Positions 59,626-64,000 of a stretch of 64,000 bases of DNA are shown one piece after another; position 1 is the first letter of the stretch; every line of letters begins with the position of its first letter. The notes under the pieces were generated by a model. The model was not told the origin of the DNA and ran no database searches. It was given only the letters and a program-made list of their open reading frames with translations. This DNA comes from Bacteroidetes bacterium UBA1941 (GTDB lineage: Bacteria; Bacteroidota; Bacteroidia; Chitinophagales; LD1), in contig DDEZ01000012.1 in NCBI GenBank assembly GCA_002336805.1, positions 693,594-757,593 on the forward strand. Reading direction: 5' to 3'. A program made the translations under genes and the position numbers.

Positions 59626-60534
59626 TTACAAGCGAGCTCTCCTGAATCCTGCCGGAGTCTCATTTACCCGCGCCTTAAACACTCTGCTAAATGCTGCTTC
59701 TGATTGATATCCCACATGCGAAGCGATACCGCTGATATTCTCTTTGCTCGTCAGCAGAAGGCGCTTAGCCTTGTCCATGCGCCAGTTGGTCAGGTATACC
59801 AGCGGCGTCTCCCCTACCGTATCTTTAAACTTATTGAAGAAAAGCGTACGTGACATACCCGAGGCCTTGGCCAGCATATCCAGCGTCCATTCTCGCTCGG
59901 GATTATCTTGTATCATTTTCAGCGCTGTGCTGATGCGCTCATCTGCCAGCGCAGCCAGAAACCCCTCTGCATCCCTGCCCTGATGTATGTAGGCGCGTAT
60001 CGTATGTATGAAGAGCATCTCCGCAAGCCTGGCCACCAGTATTTTCGACCCTTGCTTTTCGCTGTTTATCTCGTCAAAGATCAGGTCAGCCGTCTGTTTC
60101 AGCCATGTATGCTCCCGGCTGCTAAAACTGGTGATATGAATGAATGCCGGCAGGCCGCTGATCAGGGGGTGCGCAGGCTTATGCTCAAACTCAAAATGTC
60201 CGCCGAGTAGTATCGTTTCTTCTTCTCCTTCGGAGAAAAGCGGCGTACCATTCTGGCGTGATTTGATATAGTCAGCCATACTGGTCACACGCTTGTCTTG
60301 CCCGTCAGAGATACGATACGGCCTGCTCAGCGGCAGCAGCACCAGGTCACCCTCTTTCATCACGATGGGCGGCTGCCCTTCTATGCTGATCACGCAGGTT
60401 CCCTTCACCAGCCTCCAGAACTGCACATATGGACCCGATGGCGTATCTACTGCCCAGGGCGACATGAGTACGAGTTTCCTATACACGATACCATGTAGTT
60501 TAATGGTCTCCAAAATGGTACTCAGCACATCCAT
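59626..60534 (-). CDS. AraC-family transcriptional regulator
   Basis: A 302-residue DNA-binding protein. The N-terminal cupin-type sensor domain (about 1-190, with VQFWRLVKGTCVISIEGQPPIVMKEGDLVLLP) resembles the Cupin_6 sensors of AraC regulators. The C-terminal HTH pair (about 200-302) has LDMLAKASGMSRTLFFNKFKDTVGETPLVYLTNWRMDKAKRLL and the second helix GIASHVGYQSEAAFSRVFKARVNETPAGFRR. The ligand is unknown. It is divergent from the SnoaL-like gene with 98 bases between them, so that gene is the likely target. Confidence 0.93.
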   Translation of the reverse strand: MDVLSTILETIKLHGIVYRKLVLMSPWAVDTPSGPYVQFWRLVKGTCVISIEGQPPIVMKEGDLVLLPLSRPYRISDGQDKRVTSMADYIKSRQNGTPLFSEGEEETILLGGHFEFEHKPAHPLISGLPAFIHITSFSSREHTWLKQTADLIFDEINSEKQGSKILVARLAEMLFIHTIRAYIHQGRDAEGFLAALADERISTALKMIQDNPEREWTLDMLAKASGMSRTLFFNKFKDTVGETPLVYLTNWRMDKAKRLLLTSKENISGIASHVGYQSEAAFSRVFKARVNETPAGFRRARL

Positions 60535-60594
60535 AACTGTACGATTGAGCAGCTAATATGCACTTTCCGACAATAAAAGTAAACAGTAGCCCGA

Positions 60595-60602
60595 TAAATT
60601 TG
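60595..60602 (+). promoter_or_regulatory. -7 promoter box before the SnoaL-like gene
   Basis: TAAATTTG matches TAnnTTTG 30 bases before the ATG at 60633, in the region shared with the divergent AraC gene. No TTG lies 19 bases upstream, consistent with an activator-dependent promoter. Confidence 0.5.
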
Positions 60603-60632
60603 CATTGTAAATTAATCATCAAAAAATCAATC

Positions 60633-60998
60633 ATGACTACTCAGCAGATAGCCGACCAGTATGTAGCACTTTTCAAACAAGGAAAAGCCGCCGAAATACA
60701 AAATACGATGTATCACGCAGAGGTGACCTGCAGGGAACCCGAACATGCAGCAACAATGGGCATCCCTACACTGACGCAGGGCCTGGAGGCCGTCCAGGCC
60801 AAATCAAAGACAAGGCAGGCTACTATAGCGGAAGTGCACAGTTTCTACTGCTCCGAGCCGGTGGTAAACGGCAATTATTTCAGCGTAGCGATGGGCCGTG
60901 AGCTGACATTCAAAAATGGTCAACGACTGAAGGCAGACGAGATCGCCGTATTTGGCGTGAAGGATGACAAGATCATATCCGAAACCTTCTTCTACTGA
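60633..60998 (+). CDS. SnoaL-like (NTF2-fold) protein
   Basis: A 121-residue small alpha+beta protein, beginning MTTQQIADQYVALFKQGKAAEIQNTMYHAEVTCREPE, followed by a curved sheet (GNYFSVAMGRELTFKNGQRLKADEIAVFGVKDDKIISETFF). This is the NTF2-like fold of SnoaL-type proteins, which may isomerise or hydrate small ligands or only bind them. The catalytic function is unknown. ATG 60633 is preferred to an upstream ATG at 60558 whose extension is unrelated and overlaps the -7 box. It is divergent from an AraC regulator that may sense a related ligand. Confidence 0.82.
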   Translation: MTTQQIADQYVALFKQGKAAEIQNTMYHAEVTCREPEHAATMGIPTLTQGLEAVQAKSKTRQATIAEVHSFYCSEPVVNGNYFSVAMGRELTFKNGQRLKADEIAVFGVKDDKIISETFFY

Positions 60999-61010
60999 TC
61001 CATCAAAAGA

Positions 61011-61056
61011 CAAAGAGCGCGGAAGATTAATGGATATTAGGTCTCCGCGCTCTTTG
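61011..61056. terminator. Bidirectional terminator between the SnoaL-like gene and fabI
   Basis: CAAAGAGCGCGGA (61011-61023) / TCCGCGCTCTTTG (61044-61056), a perfect 13-base stem between convergent genes. Confidence 0.75.
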
Positions 61057-61073
61057 CTGTTATCCCGAGTGTA

Positions 61074-61895
61074 TTATTTATTGCCTTCGGCAAAATTATT
61101 CATCATCACCTCGCTCACACCCATATTGCTAAATCCTCCATCGTGGTAAAGGTTCTGCATGGTCACATACTTAGTCAAATCAGAGAAAAGCGTAATAGTA
61201 TAGTCTGCACAGGCATCGGCACTGGCATTGCCCAGCGGAGACATTTTATCAGCAAAGCCGAAGAAAGAATCAAAGCCTTTGATGCCTGATCCGGCTGTGG
61301 TCATGGTCGGAGACTGAGAGATAGAGTTGATACGCACTTTCTTTGCGTTGCCATAATAGTAGCCAAAGGAGCGCACGATAGACTCCAATGTAGCCTTGGC
61401 ATCTGCCATATCACCATACCCCGGGAAGGCACGCTGACCTGCTATATAGGTGAGCGCTACTACGCTGCCCCACTCATTGATCGCATCCTGCTTCATACAT
61501 GACTGCAGCACTTTGTGCAGCGACAGCGCAGATATATCCAGCGTCTTTTGAAACCACTCATAGTTCAGGTCGGTATATGTCTTGCCCTTGCGCACGTTTG
61601 GCGACATCCCTATGGAGTGCAGCACGAAGTCCAGCTTGCCGCCGAGGTGCTCTACAGCCTGTGCCACCAGTTTGTCCAGGTCCTCTACCACAGTGGCATC
61701 TGCAGGTATCACTATGGTGCCACACTGCTCCGCCAGTTTATTGATCTCGCCCATGCGGAGTGCCACAGGTGCATTGGTCAATACAAATTTAGCGCCTTGC
61801 TCATGCGCCTTCAGGGCCGTCTTCCATGCTATAGAGTTAGCATCGAGTGCGCCAAATATGATTCCCCTTTTGCCGGCCAGTAAATTGTTTGCCAT
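61074..61895 (-). CDS. fabI: Enoyl-[acyl-carrier-protein] reductase (FabI)
   Basis: A 273-residue NADH-dependent enzyme of the last step of fatty-acid elongation and the target of triclosan-type inhibitors. The N-terminal nucleotide-binding GKRGIIFGALDANSIAWKTALKAHEQGA and the catalytic Tyr-x6-Lys in FPGYGDMADAKATLE, with a further tyrosine upstream in ALTYIAGQRA, are clear FabI motifs of Bacteroidota. The GSGIKGFDSFF segment is the substrate loop. ATG 61895 is chosen; the frame goes on to 61955, but the extra segment overlaps a -7 box (61919-61926) and does not resemble FabI. Confidence 0.96.
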   Translation of the reverse strand: MANNLLAGKRGIIFGALDANSIAWKTALKAHEQGAKFVLTNAPVALRMGEINKLAEQCGTIVIPADATVVEDLDKLVAQAVEHLGGKLDFVLHSIGMSPNVRKGKTYTDLNYEWFQKTLDISALSLHKVLQSCMKQDAINEWGSVVALTYIAGQRAFPGYGDMADAKATLESIVRSFGYYYGNAKKVRINSISQSPTMTTAGSGIKGFDSFFGFADKMSPLGNASADACADYTITLFSDLTKYVTMQNLYHDGGFSNMGVSEVMMNNFAEGNK

Positions 61896-61918
61896 GTCAT
61901 GCTTCTTTGATACAAAGT

Positions 61919-61926
61919 CAAAAGTA
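61919..61926 (-). promoter_or_regulatory. -7 promoter box before fabI
   Basis: TACTTTTG on the minus strand matches TAnnTTTG, 24 bases before the ATG at 61895. This supports the shorter fabI start. Confidence 0.5.
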
Positions 61927-61959
61927 TAAAAGTACCCGTGAAAACATACCTGCATATAT

Positions 61960-61999
61960 AAAGAAGCCCGATAGCATTATACCACCGGGCCTCTTTTTG
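61960..61999 (-). terminator. Terminator between the TlpA-like gene and fabI
   Basis: Inverted repeat AAAGAAGCCCG (61960-61970) / CGGGCCTCTTT (61986-61996), one mismatch, with a short T-rich end on the minus strand. It separates two same-strand genes. Confidence 0.65.
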
Positions 62000-62035
62000 T
62001 ATATCACTTCTATCTTTTTCTGATAGATGCCTTTA

Positions 62036-62569
62036 TTACTTTTTCGCTGTAGCCAGTCCCGCTATCGCATCCTCCAGGATATTCTCATCTCCCTCGGTAT
62101 AGCCGCTATGCTCATATATGATCTTGCCACTCTGGTCCAGCACCAGTGTGAATGGTACTGTCTGGATATTGAGCTGGCGCTTCAGGTCTTGATTGACATC
62201 CAGGAGTACATCATAGGTCCAGCGCTGGCCATCTACATATGGCTTTACTTTTGGCGCGCTGCGACTGTCATCTATAGATACAGCTACGATATTCACATTA
62301 TACTTCTTCTGCCAGTCTTCGTAGACCTCACTGATATTGTTCAGTTCCTTCTTGCATGGTACACACCATGTGGCCCAAAAATCCAGCACTGTGACCTTAC
62401 CTGTCTTACCAAACTCCTGCACATTCACCTTCTTCCCGTTCACGTCTGTGAGCGTGACATTAGGCAGGGTGCGCTCGCCCAGTATTTTTTCCATACCCTT
62501 TTTTTCTTGCGCAAAGGCAGATACGCAGAGTACAGATACCAGCGCGGTGAGCGCAATTATTTTCTTCAT
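62036..62569 (-). CDS. Periplasmic TlpA-like thioredoxin
   Basis: A 177-residue exported thiol-disulfide protein. The signal peptide is KKIIALTALVSVLCVSAFAQ (possibly a lipoprotein-type start, though no clear lipobox). The thioredoxin domain has the redox site WATWCVPCKKEL (Cys69 and Cys72), the AhpC/TSA-TlpA pattern VTLTDVNGKKVNVQEF, and the cis-proline loop TVPFTLVLDQSGKI. It likely reduces periplasmic disulfides, for example in cytochrome maturation. ATG 62569 is chosen; the frame continues upstream to 62626 but without homologous sequence. A terminator separates it from fabI. Confidence 0.9.
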   Translation of the reverse strand: MKKIIALTALVSVLCVSAFAQEKKGMEKILGERTLPNVTLTDVNGKKVNVQEFGKTGKVTVLDFWATWCVPCKKELNNISEVYEDWQKKYNVNIVAVSIDDSRSAPKVKPYVDGQRWTYDVLLDVNQDLKRQLNIQTVPFTLVLDQSGKIIYEHSGYTEGDENILEDAIAGLATAKK

Positions 62570-62672
62570 TTTATTGATTTTGATGTGGGTTAGCCAAGTT
62601 TTGTGCCAATCGCTATTTTTTATCAATCTTTACAAACTTTTACTTTACTAATATAAGCGGTTAATCAGTCTC

Positions 62673-64000
62673 ATGCGCAAGATTCTACTAACATTTTTTG
62701 TGATAGTGGCGGCAGTATCAGTATATGGTCAGGATCATGGCTTTATATCGGGTTCCTTTCAGTCAAACACTAATTTTTACATCCGCGACTCAGCTATAGG
62801 CGCCGCCAATCTACCGCACTATGACAATCTCAAAGTAGGTAGCGATATCTGGTTTAACCTGAACTATACCAATACCAAATACGATCTTGAAGCTGGTATC
62901 CGCTTTGACGCCTACCTCAACTCTATCCTGCGCAATCCTACGACTCCCTACACCGGTGTAGGCCTGGGCACATTCTATCTCAAGAAGAAATTTAAAGACG
63001 TGACCCTGAGCGGCGGCTATCTCTATGACCAGATAGGCTGCGGCATGATATATCGTACCTATGAGGAGCGCACACTAGGAATAGACAATGCCCTCGTAGG
63101 CGGCCGCGTGGAATATGACTACAAGCAGATGCTTCATGTCAAAGCCTTCAGCGGCGTGCAGAAGAACCTTTTCAGCATCTACAATCCTATCATCACCGGC
63201 TTCAATGCCGAAGGAAACTTTACAAAAGGGAAAGTGACCATTGCACCCGGTATCGGCATGGTAAACCGCTCTATGGATCAGGGCTCTATGAATAAGGTAG
63301 TGAGCGCCATAGAGAGCATGGACAGCGCCACCCGTTTTGTACCAAAATATAATGTTTATGCCTTTACCGCATACAATACCCTCTCCGTAGGGCCTATATC
63401 ATGGTACATAGAGGGCAGCTACAAGACCAAAGAAGGCAACTACTATCTGAATCAGTCAGGACAAAGCCAGCTACAAAACAAGGCTGGCAATGCGATCTAC
63501 TCCACCCTGAATATTTCAAAAAAAGGGATCGGCGCTACATTCCTCTTCAAGCGGGTTGAGAATTTCACGATGCGCACCTCGCCAAATGAAAAGATATTCC
63601 AGGGCCTCATGAACTTTGAGCCACCTGTACCGCGCCAGAACTCCCTCCGCCTGCCATCCCGCTATTTTGCCTCCTCACTGGAGCAGCATGAGCTGGCATT
63701 TGGCGCAGAGGTCACGTGGAAGCCGATCAAAAAACTCAGCTTTATCCTGAATGGGTCTTATGTCAGGGATTTCCTTTTCTCACCCGCCTTGATCCGCGAG
63801 CCAGTGGTCAGGGACAATGGCCTGGGCGGCAAAGACACCAGCTACAGGGATCACAAAAATTTCTTTGGTGAAGGCAACCTGGAGTGTATCTTCAAGCCAA
63901 AGTCCAATATCGAACTGGACTTTGGCTTCCAGTATATCTTTTACAATCGTATCATGTACCAGCAGGATGGTGGGATCTATCCCGGCGAGTACAAGGTCAG
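62673..64000 (+). CDS. DUF6029-type outer-membrane protein (3' end outside the window)
   Basis: The first 442 codons of a frame that stays open to the last base; the stop lies beyond. It begins MRKILLTFFVIVAAVSVYGQ, a signal peptide, followed by GFISGSFQSNTNFYIRDSAIGA, the start typical of DUF6029 proteins of Bacteroidota. Many amphipathic beta-strands follow (FNLNYTNTKYDLEAGIRF, VTLSGGYLYDQIGCGMIYR), consistent with an outer-membrane barrel. The function of the family is not known. It diverges from the TlpA-like gene. Confidence 0.85.
   Translation, partial: MRKILLTFFVIVAAVSVYGQDHGFISGSFQSNTNFYIRDSAIGAANLPHYDNLKVGSDIWFNLNYTNTKYDLEAGIRFDAYLNSILRNPTTPYTGVGLGTFYLKKKFKDVTLSGGYLYDQIGCGMIYRTYEERTLGIDNALVGGRVEYDYKQMLHVKAFSGVQKNLFSIYNPIITGFNAEGNFTKGKVTIAPGIGMVNRSMDQGSMNKVVSAIESMDSATRFVPKYNVYAFTAYNTLSVGPISWYIEGSYKTKEGNYYLNQSGQSQLQNKAGNAIYSTLNISKKGIGATFLFKRVENFTMRTSPNEKIFQGLMNFEPPVPRQNSLRLPSRYFASSLEQHELAFGAEVTWKPIKKLSFILNGSYVRDFLFSPALIREPVVRDNGLGGKDTSYRDHKNFFGEGNLECIFKPKSNIELDFGFQYIFYNRIMYQQDGGIYPGEYKV

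Noticed and set aside
60558..60632. Upstream ATG for the SnoaL-like gene
   Set aside because: The added 25 residues overlap the promoter box and do not look like the fold.

Overview
The window looks like a chromosomal segment of a Bacteroidota bacterium, most likely of the Chitinophagales/Chitinophagaceae type. The evidence is: several large secreted proteins ending in a type IX secretion (T9SS) sorting domain (YPNP...G-x-Y motifs); T9SS-related envelope proteins (a PorE-like OmpA protein and a PorG/DUF6089-like barrel); FadL/OMPP1-type and DUF6029-type outer-membrane proteins; ribosomal protein bTHX; and many TAnnTTTG promoter elements, the Bacteroidota -7 box. Base composition is balanced and isoleucine is often encoded by ATA. 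No CRISPR array, insertion sequence, phage or rRNA gene was found. One tRNA gene (Ser, GGA anticodon) is present.

Layout. 1-5.5 kb: 3' part of a PorE-like gene, a secreted M14 carboxypeptidase, a TsdA-like dihaem cytochrome, a zinc-ribbon protein and tRNA-Ser. 5.5-11.7 kb: TatD nuclease, a polysaccharide deacetylase, gltX, a very acidic small protein, a stand-alone B12-binding protein and an Uup-type ABC-F ATPase. 11.7-20.5 kb: one giant (about 2912 residues) T9SS-exported protein with about 14 Ig-like repeats. 20.7-28.3 kb: rnhB, a secreted M28 peptidase, rpoB, rplL and a DUF6089 barrel. 28.5-34.5 kb: aldehyde dehydrogenase, a lipoprotein, pdxH, bTHX, HU, a small lipoprotein and recG. 34.6-37.6 kb: a two-gene unit, a 130-residue ubiquitin-like protein ending in Gly-Gly followed directly by a DUF4132 protein. 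37.6-42.4 kb: aconitase, then an operon of a sugar amidotransferase, YjbQ and a subclass B1-type metallo-beta-lactamase. 42.5-51.8 kb: a MacB-type permease, a GT-C-like membrane protein, two related T9SS cargo proteins, a FadL-like barrel and a Tyr/Gly-rich secreted protein. 52-59.6 kb: proS, a cation efflux protein, rnz with a STAS protein, clpC and a small secreted protein. 59.6-64 kb: an AraC regulator divergent from a SnoaL-like protein, fabI, a TlpA-like thioredoxin and the start of a DUF6029 gene.

Most of the window is housekeeping (translation, transcription, lipid synthesis, DNA repair, proteolysis) interleaved with cell-surface genes. The secreted M14 and M28 peptidases, the giant Ig-repeat protein and the two Big_9-like proteins are cargo or probable cargo of the envelope export machinery. 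The most unusual items are: the ubiquitin-like/DUF4132 pair; the separation of rplL-rpoB from rplJ and rpoC, with a terminator and two hairpins between rplL and rpoB; an Asn in place of the usual His at the RpoB rifampicin-site position 526 (E. coli numbering); a possible three-way-junction RNA upstream of proS; and -7 boxes so close to start codons that several transcripts are probably leaderless or nearly so. Start codons were re-chosen in many genes where a longer reading frame began at an upstream TTG/GTG but homology or a signal peptide favoured an internal ATG.
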